DNA of 11,166 bases from Alphaproteobacteria bacterium UBA7371 (GCA_002469865.1 DKOD01000086.1:1-11166); one strand, 5' to 3'; numbered from the stretch's first letter, positions 1 to 7,257 are shown. Notes: a model not told the origin generated them from the sequence alone. Program-made: numbers and translations.

Positions 1-1000
1 TGGGATGGCTTTTGCCCAAAAGGTTTGGCGTTTGCCGCTTGCATCCCGAACCGCCAAGGGTAAGGCCATCGTGAATCTGTTGCCAATCCAAGCAGACGTT
101 ACCATTGCGGCGGTCCTGCCTTTGGACATCGATGCGGAAGATCGGGATCGTTATTCCATTGTGTTTGTGACCGAGCGGGGCAATATCCGTCGTAACAAAC
201 TTACCGATTTTGGGAATTTGCGGGCCAATGGCAAAATTGCCATGCGCTTGGGTGATAATGACCGCTTGGTGTCGGTGCGCATCTGCAGTGATGATGATCA
301 CATTATGCTGTCCACCAAAAAAGGCCAGGCAATTAGGTTTCCTGCAACCGCCGTTCGGATCTTTTCTGGAACCTCATCTACTGGTGTGCGTGGTGTTAAT
401 TTGGCCGATGCCGATCAGGTGGTTTCGGCATCAATCCTCAATGGCCTACGGATAGATGCCCCAGAAGCTGCATCCTACCTTCGGTTGGCCAATGCCATGC
501 GGCGTGGAGAAGGGGAAGTTGATTTTGATGAGGATGCCAACCTGGCCAATCAAGATGGTGACGTGGCTATTTCCCAGGACCGCTATGCCCAGCTTGGTGC
601 CAATGAAGAAATGATACTTGCCATTACCGAGGATGGGTTTGGGAAGCGAACGTCATCTTATGCTTATCGAACAACCAATCGTGGCGGCAAAGGCATTAAG
701 GCAATGGAATTGTCATCCCGCGGCGATCTCGCCGGTGTCTTCAGCGTAAGTGAGGCTGATCAGATGATGATGGTTACCAATATGGGCCAAATGATCAGGA
801 TTAAGGCCAGTGACGTGTCCATTCAGGGTCGGGGCGCCACCGGCGTGCGAATTTTCCATGTCGATGAAAATGAGTTTGTGGTATCGGTCACCCGTCTGGC
901 AGAGGCTCCTGAAACCGAGGAAATGGAATCGGAAGAGGTTGAGGGGCGCGATGATGACTTGCCAGAAAATGGTGCCGACAATGATGGTGCAGGCGCTTAA
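1..1000 (+). CDS. gyrA: DNA gyrase subunit A, C-terminal part (5' end outside window)
   Basis: This is the C-terminal DNA-wrapping domain of DNA gyrase subunit A, the cytoplasmic enzyme that introduces negative supercoils. The frame is already open at base 2, so the ATG at base 5 is an internal methionine and the breakage-reunion domain lies upstream. Visible signatures are the beta-pinwheel blade motifs KVWRLPL, SRTAKGKAIVNLLP, TERGNIRRNKL, STGVRGVNL and GRGATGVRIF. The stretch NRGGKGIKAM (bases 677-706) corresponds to the GyrA box region, in a form (RTTNRGGKG) that differs from the E. coli QRRGGKG. An insert around YLRLANAMRRGEGEVDFDED resembles the one I know in alphaproteobacterial GyrA. 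The protein ends in a very acidic tail rich in E and D, common in GyrA. The 24-base gap to coaD suggests co-transcription. Identity is secure; only completeness is limited by the window. Confidence 0.97.
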   Translation, partial: GMAFAQKVWRLPLASRTAKGKAIVNLLPIQADVTIAAVLPLDIDAEDRDRYSIVFVTERGNIRRNKLTDFGNLRANGKIAMRLGDNDRLVSVRICSDDDHIMLSTKKGQAIRFPATAVRIFSGTSSTGVRGVNLADADQVVSASILNGLRIDAPEAASYLRLANAMRRGEGEVDFDEDANLANQDGDVAISQDRYAQLGANEEMILAITEDGFGKRTSSYAYRTTNRGGKGIKAMELSSRGDLAGVFSVSEADQMMMVTNMGQMIRIKASDVSIQGRGATGVRIFHVDENEFVVSVTRLAEAPETEEMESEEVEGRDDDLPENGADNDGAGA

Positions 1001-1024
1001 ATCTAATTGACGTGGAGGTGGGCC

Positions 1025-1516
1025 ATGCGCCGTGGACTTTATCCTGGTACTTTTGACCCATTAACCCTGGGGCATTTGGACATCATTCGTCGTGCAACAC
1101 GAATGGTCGATGAATTAATTGTTGGGGTTGCCATATCTGCTGGCAAATCACCTTTGTTTTCTCTGGAAGAGCGCTGTCAGTTGGCTGAGGAGGAGATTGC
1201 GGTGATCGCTGATCCTTCTTGCAAGGTGTTGGTGCAAACCTTTGATGGTTTGCTGGTGCATTATGCCCGGGAGATCGATGCCCAATTGCTGGTTCGGGGC
1301 CTCAGGGCGGTTTCTGATTTCGAATATGAGTTTCAGATGGTGGGGATGAATTCCCAGCTGGCGCCAGACCTTGAAACCGTGTTTTTGATGTCTGATATCC
1401 GCTACCAGCCGATTGCTTCAAGGCTGGTTAAAGAAATTGCCCGTTTGGGCGGTGACGTGACAGCCTTTGTCTCCCCGAAGGTTGCTGAAGCCTTGGAAGC
1501 AAAGTTTGCCATTTGA
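1025..1516 (+). CDS. coaD: Phosphopantetheine adenylyltransferase
   Basis: CoaD transfers AMP from ATP to 4'-phosphopantetheine, giving dephospho-CoA, the penultimate step of coenzyme A synthesis in the cytoplasm. The protein is 163 residues, normal for the family. The nucleotidyltransferase signature lies at the N terminus: YPGTFDPLTLGH (residues 6-17), with the T/HxGH motif as TLGH. Further family motifs are SPLFSLEER, LLVRGLRAVSDFEYEFQM (substrate-binding arginine region) and IASRLVKEIARLGGDV near the C terminus. An in-frame TTG at 1007 would add six residues, but the ATG at 1025 is preferred: it has GGAGG at 1014-1018 with six bases of spacing, and MRRGLYPG is the usual N terminus. It lies just after gyrA and 31 bases before the cyclophilin gene. 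Confidence 0.97.
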   Translation: MRRGLYPGTFDPLTLGHLDIIRRATRMVDELIVGVAISAGKSPLFSLEERCQLAEEEIAVIADPSCKVLVQTFDGLLVHYAREIDAQLLVRGLRAVSDFEYEFQMVGMNSQLAPDLETVFLMSDIRYQPIASRLVKEIARLGGDVTAFVSPKVAEALEAKFAI

Positions 1517-1547
1517 CATACCAACCAACCCCCAAAGGAGATCTATG

Positions 1548-2108
1548 ATGCTGCGCAATTATGCTGCCATGATGTTGGCCTTTATGTTTCTTCTTCCTCT
1601 TTACCCCTTGAAAGGACACAGCATGGATATCCGTGACCCCGAAAACACACTCATCATGACCCTAAAAGACGGTGATGTTATGATTGAACTTCTCCCCCAG
1701 GTGGCCCCACAACATGTTGCACGCTTGAAGGAGCTGAGCCGTGAGGGTTTTTATGATGGGGTGGTTTTCCATCGCGTCATTGATGGTTTCATGGCCCAAA
1801 CCGGTGACCCCACGGGAACTGGCATGGGCGGCTCACAACTTCCTGACCTGCCTGCTGAATTTTCCCAGGAACCCCACATCCGTGGTGCCGTTTCCATGGC
1901 CCGGGCCCAGAACCCAAATTCAGCAAATTCGCAATTTTTTATTGTGTTTGATGAGGCCCGCTTCTTGGACAATCAATATAGCCTCTTTGGGCGTGTGATT
2001 GACGGCATGGAACATGTGGACAGCATCAAGAAGGGCGACCAACGTGCCAATGGGCAGGTCAATGACCCTGACAAAATCATCAAAATGATTGTTGCTGCCG
2101 ACCGGTAA
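1548..2108 (+). CDS. Cyclophilin-type peptidyl-prolyl cis-trans isomerase, probably exported
   Basis: This enzyme catalyses proline cis-trans isomerisation and assists protein folding. The cyclophilin core is clear: FYDGVVFHRVIDGFMAQTGD carries the catalytic Arg, Phe and Gln; SMARAQNPNSANSQFFI is the second signature; FLDNQYSLFGRVIDGM replaces the eukaryotic WLDGKHVVFG segment. The protein ends DPDKIIKMIVAADR, as in alphaproteobacterial members. AGGAG at 1536-1540 lies 7 bases before ATG 1548 and 4 before ATG 1545, so either may be used. This start adds a hydrophobic leader, about MLRNYAAMMLAFMFLLPLYPL, which looks like a signal peptide but lacks a classical A-x-A cleavage site. A second in-frame ATG at 1623 has its own AAGGA and would give a 161-residue cytoplasmic protein starting MDIRDPENTL. 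The product may therefore be periplasmic, cytoplasmic or both. No ppiA or ppiB symbol is assigned because localisation is unclear. queA follows 7 bases after the stop. Confidence 0.93.
   Translation: MLRNYAAMMLAFMFLLPLYPLKGHSMDIRDPENTLIMTLKDGDVMIELLPQVAPQHVARLKELSREGFYDGVVFHRVIDGFMAQTGDPTGTGMGGSQLPDLPAEFSQEPHIRGAVSMARAQNPNSANSQFFIVFDEARFLDNQYSLFGRVIDGMEHVDSIKKGDQRANGQVNDPDKIIKMIVAADR
1612..1616 (+). promoter_or_regulatory. Internal Shine-Dalgarno before a second cyclophilin start
   Basis: AAGGA lies six bases before an in-frame ATG at 1623. Initiation here would remove the hydrophobic leader and give a cyclophilin starting MDIRDPENTL, similar to the N terminus of cytosolic bacterial cyclophilins (DPENTL). 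The site decides between an exported and a cytoplasmic product. Its match and spacing are good, but usage is inferred. Confidence 0.45.
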
Positions 2109-2115
2109 TATTTCC

Positions 2116-3183
2116 ATGGATGAAACCGGCTTGTCGCTTGATGATTTTGATTTTGAACTGCCGGAACATTTGATTGCTCTTCGTCCCGCCGAGCCAAGAG
2201 GCTCGGCGAGGCTAATTTGTGGCACGCCACCAGGGGGCATATCATTTCATCACATTCGTGATCTTCCCGACTTGCTTGATGGCGATGATTTGCTGGTTTT
2301 CAACAACACCAAGGTCATTCCAGCCCGGCTTAGAGGCGTTAGGGCAGGCCCCAATCAGTCTGGTCAGGTTGAGTTGCTGTTGTTGCAGCCGTTGAATGGG
2401 GAAGCAACAATTTGGGTGGCCATGGCAAAGCCTTTGAAGAAGCTCACTGCCGGCAGCAAACTCCAATTTGGTCCCGTCACAGCTGAGGTCTTGGGCAGAA
2501 TTGATGAACAGACCTGCCGTGTGTCGTTTCAATGGAGCCACCAGGGTTGGCAGGCTGATCTTGACGAGTTTGGTTTGATGCCCTTGCCCCCATATATTGA
2601 ACGCAAACGGTCTGCCGATCGACAAGATCATTTTGATTATCAACCCCTTTTGGCCAGATATCCTGGTGCGGTGGCGGCACCGACGGCGTCACTTCATTTT
2701 GATGAAGCTTTGATGAACGCCTTGTCTGACAAAAAAATCAGGAGCTGTGAGGTTACCTTGCATGTTGGTGCGGGGACATTTCTTCCGGTCAAAGAAGATG
2801 TCAGCAAACACAAAATGCATGAGGAATGGGGCGAGGTGGGTGCTGCGGCAATGGAAGAAATTCGCCTCACCAAAGCTCGGCATGGCCGCGTTGTTGCTGT
2901 GGGTACCACGGTGATGCGTATTTTGGAGACCGTCTATGCCATGGATCCATTGCCCTCAAATTTTGCCGGGCCGACCAATATTTTTCTCAAACCAGGCAGC
3001 CAATTTCATGTATGTGATGGTTTGGTAACCAATTTTCATTTGCCTCGATCCACCTTGTTGATGTTGGTTGCGGGCTTTGCCGGCACCGACTTTGTCCAAA
3101 AACTGTATCGTGAGGCAGTGAATGAGGAGCTTCGTTTTTTCTCCTACGGGGATGCCAGCCTTCTTTGGAAGCAGAAAATATGA
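2116..3183 (+). CDS. queA: S-adenosylmethionine:tRNA ribosyltransferase-isomerase
   Basis: QueA transfers and isomerises the ribosyl part of S-adenosylmethionine onto preQ1 already in tRNA, forming epoxyqueuosine at wobble position 34. The protein has 355 residues, typical of the family. Recognisable motifs in order are FDFELPEHLIALRP at the N terminus, LLVFNNTKVIPARLRG, LPLPPYIER (as LMPLPPYIERKR), YPGAVAAPTASLHFD, VTLHVGAGTFLPVK, GTTVMRILE, GPTNIFLKPG and LVTNFHLPRSTLLMLVAGFAG. An in-frame TTG at 2089 lies inside the cyclophilin gene; ATG 2116 fits the family N terminus better, although its ribosome binding site is weak, so translation may depend on coupling from the gene ending 7 bases upstream. 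The 3' end overlaps tgt by four bases (ATGA, 3180-3183), which pairs two consecutive steps of queuosine synthesis. Confidence 0.97.
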   Translation: MDETGLSLDDFDFELPEHLIALRPAEPRGSARLICGTPPGGISFHHIRDLPDLLDGDDLLVFNNTKVIPARLRGVRAGPNQSGQVELLLLQPLNGEATIWVAMAKPLKKLTAGSKLQFGPVTAEVLGRIDEQTCRVSFQWSHQGWQADLDEFGLMPLPPYIERKRSADRQDHFDYQPLLARYPGAVAAPTASLHFDEALMNALSDKKIRSCEVTLHVGAGTFLPVKEDVSKHKMHEEWGEVGAAAMEEIRLTKARHGRVVAVGTTVMRILETVYAMDPLPSNFAGPTNIFLKPGSQFHVCDGLVTNFHLPRSTLLMLVAGFAGTDFVQKLYREAVNEELRFFSYGDASLLWKQKI

Positions 3184-4277
3184 GTTCTTTATCTTTCGAG
3201 TTGTTGGCTGATGATCACGGTGCCAGGCGCGGTCGTGTGCACACCACAAGAGGTGCTATTGAAACGCCAGCCTTTATGCCCGTGGGCACGGCCGCAACAG
3301 TTAAGGCCATGTTGCCAGAACAGGTTCGTGCCACCGGTGCTGACATTATTTTATCCAACACCTACCATCTCATGTTGCGCCCTGGCGATGAACGCATTGC
3401 CCGCTTGGGCGGCCTTCATCATTTTATGAATTGGCATCGGCCGATACTCACCGACAGCGGGGGGTATCAGGTCATGAGCCTTGGGGCCTTGCGTAAGATC
3501 AGTGAGGATGGGGTGAACTTTAAATCCCATATTGATGGGGCCAAGGTTTTTTTAAGCCCAGAACGTTCGATGGAAATCCAGAAAAACCTGGGTTCTGATA
3601 TTGTTATGGCCTTTGATGAATGCACGCCCTTTCCGGCAGAAAAAGACGAAGTGGCCCGTTCGATGGAATTGTCCATGCGTTGGGCAAAACGTTCCCATGA
3701 AGCATTCGGGCAGCCGGAGCGTCAGGCTTTGTTTGGGATCGTGCAAGGTGGCGTCCATGGCGACTTGCGCCGGGTGAGTATTGATATGCTTACCGATATT
3801 GGCTTTCCCGGCTATGCCGTTGGTGGGTTGGCCGTGGGGGAAGGGCAGGAATTGATGTTGTCCACCTTGGAGGCCACCACACCTCATATGCCCGTTGATC
3901 GCCCCCGCTACCTTATGGGTGTTGGAAAACCATCGGATTTGGTGGGTGCGGTGGCGCGGGGCATTGATATGTTTGATTGTGTGATGCCGACCAGATCAGG
4001 CAGAAACGCGCAAGGCTTCACCGACCAAGGTCCCATCAACCTGCGCAATGCCAAATTCGGTGATGATCCAGACCCCATAGACCCATCATGCCCCTGCCTA
4101 GCATGTAAAAATTATTCTCAAGCCTATTTGCATCATTTGTTCAGGGCCGGTGAGATGCTTGGGCCCATTCTTCTTACCCATCATAATTTGGCTTATTACC
4201 AATCCTTGATGGCCCGAATGCGTGGCCATATTGAACAGGGAAGCTTTGCACAATTTGCCCAAAAATTTATGGGTTAA
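3180..4277 (+). CDS. tgt: Queuine/preQ1 tRNA-guanine transglycosylase
   Basis: Tgt exchanges guanine 34 for preQ1 in tRNAs with GUN anticodons (Asp, Asn, His, Tyr), the step before QueA. The 365-residue protein is full length. D92 in TDSGGYQVMS and D266 in MFDCVMPTR match the catalytic aspartates of the Zymomonas mobilis enzyme, and D146 lies in MAFDECTP. The zinc ligands C304, C306 and C309 in CPCLACKNYS, with H335 in the LTHHN segment, keep the spacing of the Zymomonas site. An in-frame TTG at 3165 is less likely than ATG 3180, which overlaps the queA stop as ATGA and has GGAAG at 3167-3171. Tyr96 in place of the more common Phe (DSGGFQ) is also present in the Zymomonas enzyme. The stop codon shares three bases with the stop of the convergent glycosyltransferase gene. 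Confidence 0.98.
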   Translation: MSSLSFELLADDHGARRGRVHTTRGAIETPAFMPVGTAATVKAMLPEQVRATGADIILSNTYHLMLRPGDERIARLGGLHHFMNWHRPILTDSGGYQVMSLGALRKISEDGVNFKSHIDGAKVFLSPERSMEIQKNLGSDIVMAFDECTPFPAEKDEVARSMELSMRWAKRSHEAFGQPERQALFGIVQGGVHGDLRRVSIDMLTDIGFPGYAVGGLAVGEGQELMLSTLEATTPHMPVDRPRYLMGVGKPSDLVGAVARGIDMFDCVMPTRSGRNAQGFTDQGPINLRNAKFGDDPDPIDPSCPCLACKNYSQAYLHHLFRAGEMLGPILLTHHNLAYYQSLMARMRGHIEQGSFAQFAQKFMG

Positions 4278-5335
4278 AGACTTTTGGCCAAATGGTAAAA
4301 ACGATCAAAACAGACATTGCCATCAAATTTTTCAGCAAAATATTGCTGGGCCTGGCGGCCTCTTTTTTCGCGTTCGTCATCATCGAGGATTGCAGATTGG
4401 AGGGCTTTGGCAATGGCCATGCTCGATGAACCATCGACCGACCATCCTGTGGTTCCATCAAGCACGGCCTCACGGGCTCCCCCAGCCATGCCCCCAACGG
4501 AGGGTATGGCGTAGCTTGCAGCTTCTGCATAGACAATTCCAAAGCCTTCAAGAGAGTTTCCTTCTTGATAAGAAGGCATCAGGAAAAGGTCTGTGGCCGC
4601 CAATAATTTCTGTTTGTTTGCCTCATCGACATGCCCATGAAACACAACATGGCCTTCCAGACCCAACCGCCTTGCTTGCTCTTCCAAGGCAGTTCGTTCC
4701 GGACCATTGCCGGCAATGTGCCATTGATAGGCTGGCAGTTTGTCTTGGATATGGGCCAAGGCTTCCATGGATTGTGCCAAGCCTTTTCTTTTTTCAAGCC
4801 GTGCAAGCGACAAAATTTGAAAAATACTTTCATCCCGTTTTTTGGGTGGGTGAAGCTTGAGCATATAAGTTGGCGCAATAACATGAATTTTGTGGTCTTG
4901 GTGGGGTGCAAATTGCATCACAAGTTTTGCGGTTGCATCAGAGCTGGCGATAATAAGCCGGGCGCGATCCAAGGCAGCGCGAATTTTGGGGCTTTTTGAT
5001 TGTTTGTTCAGATATTCTTGGCCATGGGCCAACAAAATGATGTTACGCGCATCTCTGGGCACGGCATTCATGCTTTTCCAACTGTCGCAAATCACAATGC
5101 TGTCATGGGTCAAGAAACCTTTGGCCAGCAGTCTTTTACACCATGATCGGATGAGTTTTGGTGCATGTATGTGGGTGGCGTTGTAAAAGTTTGACGAGGG
5201 GGCTTGATGGTCGGTTAAGACCTGAACCTGATGACCATTGCTGCCAAATCGTTGGGCAAGCGCTTGCATGACCAGTTCCATGCCACCTAGCCGTGGTGGA
5301 AATGTTTGGGTGATGATCAATACAGGCTGTGTCAT
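4274..5335 (-). CDS. Glycosyltransferase family 4 protein
   Basis: A 353-residue GT-B-fold retaining glycosyltransferase, expected to act at the cytoplasmic face of the inner membrane and transfer a sugar from a nucleotide donor. The N-terminal acceptor domain starts VLIITQTFPPRLGGME (residues 5-20), with the glycine-rich turn, and includes a HGQE segment at 104-107. The donor domain has ILSLARLEKRKGL (174-186), WHIAGNGPER (205-214) and the family E-x7-E motif as E263-GFGIVYA-E271, followed by GGMAGGAREAVLDG. No signal peptide or clear membrane helix is present. The ATG overlaps the upstream gene's stop as ATGA (5332-5335), so translation is coupled. It is the last gene of the leftward run and meets tgt tail to tail. 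Donor and acceptor sugars cannot be predicted; with the WaaE-like neighbour, lipopolysaccharide core or another surface glycan is the likely product. Confidence 0.9.
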   Translation of the reverse strand: MTQPVLIITQTFPPRLGGMELVMQALAQRFGSNGHQVQVLTDHQAPSSNFYNATHIHAPKLIRSWCKRLLAKGFLTHDSIVICDSWKSMNAVPRDARNIILLAHGQEYLNKQSKSPKIRAALDRARLIIASSDATAKLVMQFAPHQDHKIHVIAPTYMLKLHPPKKRDESIFQILSLARLEKRKGLAQSMEALAHIQDKLPAYQWHIAGNGPERTALEEQARRLGLEGHVVFHGHVDEANKQKLLAATDLFLMPSYQEGNSLEGFGIVYAEAASYAIPSVGGMAGGAREAVLDGTTGWSVDGSSSMAIAKALQSAILDDDEREKRGRQAQQYFAEKFDGNVCFDRFYHLAKSL

Positions 5336-6114
5336 TCAAAATCTGTGTTTTTTTTGCCCTGTTTTTCCATATGACGTTCGAGCATTTTGACATCCCGAAG
5401 CCAACGGCCGTGGGCACCAACCACGGCAATGGCAAAGCCATACAAGCCAGCGCGCCATAGCCCTTTGAGGACATAATTTTTGAAAAAATAAAAGGGGCCT
5501 GCAAAAACAACACGCAACATAACCGATGGTTGGCTTTTGAGCTTGCCACCTTCCACCCGCCTACTGGATACCTTGTTCCATTTGTCGCTCATCTGGGCGA
5601 TGCCAGAAAATGAATAATGGAGCAGGTTTCCATGTAAGGTGGTTGTTTTGGTATTCATGGGCAATTCAAGCTGATCCCAGGCCTTATGCCCAGGCATTTG
5701 TACAAATTGCCGATTATATAATTTATGCCGTTCATCAATGGCAAAATGGTACCAAGGCTTGCCATAGGGCGGTACCGTGATCAGCCGAAGCCCGAACACT
5801 TCATCAATATTTGGTTTGCGGGCCAGTACTTGTTGGATTTGGGTTATGAGTTCAGTGGTAAGGATTTCATCAGCATCCAAATCCAACACCCAATCATGTT
5901 TACAGGCCTGCTCCCCAACCCGTTTTTGAAAACCATTGCCCAACCAGGCTTGCTCGATCACACGGGCGCCATATGCTTGAGCTATTTCAATGGTTTTGTC
6001 GCTTGACCCTGAATCCACAACCACAATGTCATCACTCACATGACCAACAGCCTGAAGCACATGGGCAAGTCGTTTTTCTTCGTTAAGTGTGCGGATGTAA
6101 CAAGATAAATTCAC
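5332..6114 (-). CDS. WaaE/KdtX-like family 2 glycosyltransferase
   Basis: A 260-residue inverting glycosyltransferase of the GT-A fold. The N terminus reads MNLSCYIRTLNEEKRL. The nucleotide-binding part follows as DDIVVVDSGSSDKT (28-41) and the metal-binding segment as WVLDLDADEIL (75-85); together with W-x-G-x-G-x-QK (WLGNGFQK) these are typical of WaaE/KdtX-type lipopolysaccharide core glucosyltransferases. The C-terminal part has basic and aromatic segments (FYFFKNYVLKGLWRAGLYGF) probably lying against the membrane. The GTG start at 6114 is chosen because it overlaps the upstream stop as GTGA and has AGGA nine bases before it. A TTG at 6132 would add six residues and lie further into the upstream gene. 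The linked glycosyltransferases suggest a shared glycan. The exact sugar is unknown, so no symbol is given. Confidence 0.88.
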   Translation of the reverse strand: MNLSCYIRTLNEEKRLAHVLQAVGHVSDDIVVVDSGSSDKTIEIAQAYGARVIEQAWLGNGFQKRVGEQACKHDWVLDLDADEILTTELITQIQQVLARKPNIDEVFGLRLITVPPYGKPWYHFAIDERHKLYNRQFVQMPGHKAWDQLELPMNTKTTTLHGNLLHYSFSGIAQMSDKWNKVSSRRVEGGKLKSQPSVMLRVVFAGPFYFFKNYVLKGLWRAGLYGFAIAVVGAHGRWLRDVKMLERHMEKQGKKNTDFE

Positions 6115-6917
6115 AGAAGCACATCCTGCCAAATTGCATGGTGTTTTCTGTAATATTCAACACAGGCAAGGTCAGAGGCGTATCGGTTGTGATCTTTATA
6201 GACGAGTTGATGAAGGGCGAATTTTTTTTCGTTTTGTGTTGCCTGCGGTAAGCGGTTTGGCGCCTCTGGATTATGAATAATTTCTACTTTGTTTTTGGTG
6301 ATATGACCCGAAAGCCAAACGTCATCGACGGTCCACAAAATGTCGGGAATAGAAAACGCATCTTCAGTGAAGAATTCAGGCCGCACCATGACGCCACCCA
6401 CACCTTCAAAAATATCTGCAAGGCCCCTTTGTGGGTTTTTGGTGGGTTTCCAACGCCCAAAGGATGTCATCCGTTTCAATCGGTATTTTAATGGCTTGTT
6501 CATACGAAAAGCCCTTGCTTCTAAAGTGCGCAAGCTAAGCGAGCTTTCACAGATTGCCGATGATGGATATTTTTGGGCGGCATCAACAAATCGTTGTGCC
6601 CAATGGGTGTCATAGGATTTGTCGTCATCGCAAAAAAGCAAGTTCACGTCTTGTTCAGCAAAATATTTGACTGCCGGAAGAATTTTGCTTGCTGGCCCAA
6701 AATCGAATTCAAGTTCGTGAAGGGTTACACCATTTGGCACTTCGGGAAGACTATGCTGATTGAAATCGCTGCGGCGATAATTTTTGGGAACAAACAGATG
6801 GATTCCAGCGATCTTTGCCCTTTGTTGGAACAAAGATGTAATAACATCGCCGAGGCCATCATGCCTCGGCGGAATTGTTGTTAGGGTAATGTGGAGTGGT
6901 CTTTCTCTAGAGGCCAC
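6111..6917 (-). CDS. Putative GT-A-type glycosyltransferase with CDDD and VDDVW motifs
   Basis: A probable glycosyltransferase of 268 residues. The N terminus carries HITLTTIPPRHDG (9-21), the opening beta strand seen in GT-A-like enzymes of this type. It is followed by ELEFDFGPASKILPAVKYF (68-86), a metal-site-like LLFCDDDKSYD (93-103), GVGGVMVRPEFF and WTVDDVWLSGHI (195-206), the last being a likely catalytic-acid region. I know this combination from proteins annotated as glycosyltransferases in surface polysaccharide loci, but substrates are unknown. The frame is open up to ATG 7010, but that start would overlap the 85-residue gene by 68 bases and add a basic, low-complexity leader. GTG 6917 begins 25 bases after that gene, close to the first conserved strand, with GAGG 11 bases upstream. 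The start is therefore moderately sure. The 3' end overlaps the next gene as GTGA. Confidence 0.75.
   Translation of the reverse strand: MASRERPLHITLTTIPPRHDGLGDVITSLFQQRAKIAGIHLFVPKNYRRSDFNQHSLPEVPNGVTLHELEFDFGPASKILPAVKYFAEQDVNLLFCDDDKSYDTHWAQRFVDAAQKYPSSAICESSLSLRTLEARAFRMNKPLKYRLKRMTSFGRWKPTKNPQRGLADIFEGVGGVMVRPEFFTEDAFSIPDILWTVDDVWLSGHITKNKVEIIHNPEAPNRLPQATQNEKKFALHQLVYKDHNRYASDLACVEYYRKHHAIWQDVLL
6848..6871. repeat. Perfect 9-base inverted repeat inside the glycosyltransferase gene start
   Basis: CGCCGAGGC at 6848-6856 and its exact reverse complement GCCTCGGCG at 6863-6871 are separated by CATCAT. In the leftward transcript this forms a GC-rich hairpin beginning about 46 bases after the GTG start and encoding part of PPRHDGLGD. 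No uridine run follows, so it is not a standard terminator. It may be only a consequence of the coded residues. Confidence 0.6.
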
Positions 6918-6942
6918 GTTATGCCCAGCCTCTGGTTTTTGT

Positions 6943-7200
6943 TTATGCGTCTGCTTGCTTGGACAAGGAAGTGACCGCTTCCTGCCAGCGCAAGGGGTTG
7001 CCGTCAGCATCCAAGATCAAATCGCCATTTTGGTAGGCTGCTGCCACAAATTTGCCCTGACCAGTCATGCTGCCATGAAAGAGCACCGGAAAGATCTCTT
7101 TTTCGTCGCGAAAACCACCGGCCTTAGAACCAAGTTTGTTTGCGACGTTGGCGCCAGCTGCCGCCTGGCGCAAGGCGACATTGTTCTTTGAAACTGCCAT
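6943..7200 (-). CDS. Small hypothetical protein of 85 residues, first gene of the leftward run
   Basis: I do not recognise this protein. It is soluble by appearance, with no signal peptide and no membrane helix. The N-terminal half is alanine- and lysine-rich (MAVSKNNVALRQAAAGANVA) and the centre reads FPVLFHGSMTGQGKFVAAAY. A DLILDADGNPLRWQEAV segment near the end could be a small beta-hairpin with a turn. Support for translation comes from GGGAG at 7208-7212, seven bases before ATG 7200; a TGA codon two codons upstream in the same frame, which fixes the N-terminal limit; and codon use like that of the neighbours. A likely promoter lies just upstream. It is followed after 25 bases by the first glycosyltransferase, so it may belong to the same transcript, but a functional link is only an inference. 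Confidence 0.7.
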   Translation of the reverse strand: MAVSKNNVALRQAAAGANVANKLGSKAGGFRDEKEIFPVLFHGSMTGQGKFVAAAYQNGDLILDADGNPLRWQEAVTSLSKQADA

Positions 7201-7228
7201 CGTTCAACTCCCAAAAAATCAAGGCATT

Positions 7229-7257
7229 TTCATAACCCAAATCCTTTGATGCCGCAA
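7229..7257 (-). promoter_or_regulatory. Possible promoter of the leftward glycosyltransferase run
   Basis: On the minus strand, TTGCGG (7257-7252) and TATGAA (7234-7229) are separated by 17 bases. Transcription would start near 7222, leaving a leader of about 22 bases with the GGGAG ribosome binding site before ATG 7200. The -35 matches consensus only in its first three bases, so this is tentative, but position and spacing are right. Confidence 0.4.

Noticed and set aside
4283..4292. Palindrome TTTGGCCAAA near the tgt/glycosyltransferase junction
   Set aside because: It has no loop, lies in coding sequence for HLAKS, and is too short and not followed by a suitable T run to act as a terminator.
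4222..4860. 212-residue plus-strand frame opposite the family 4 glycosyltransferase
   Set aside because: It is antisense to a gene with clear family motifs; its composition (many H, P, Q, C) is not protein-like, and it overlaps the end of tgt.
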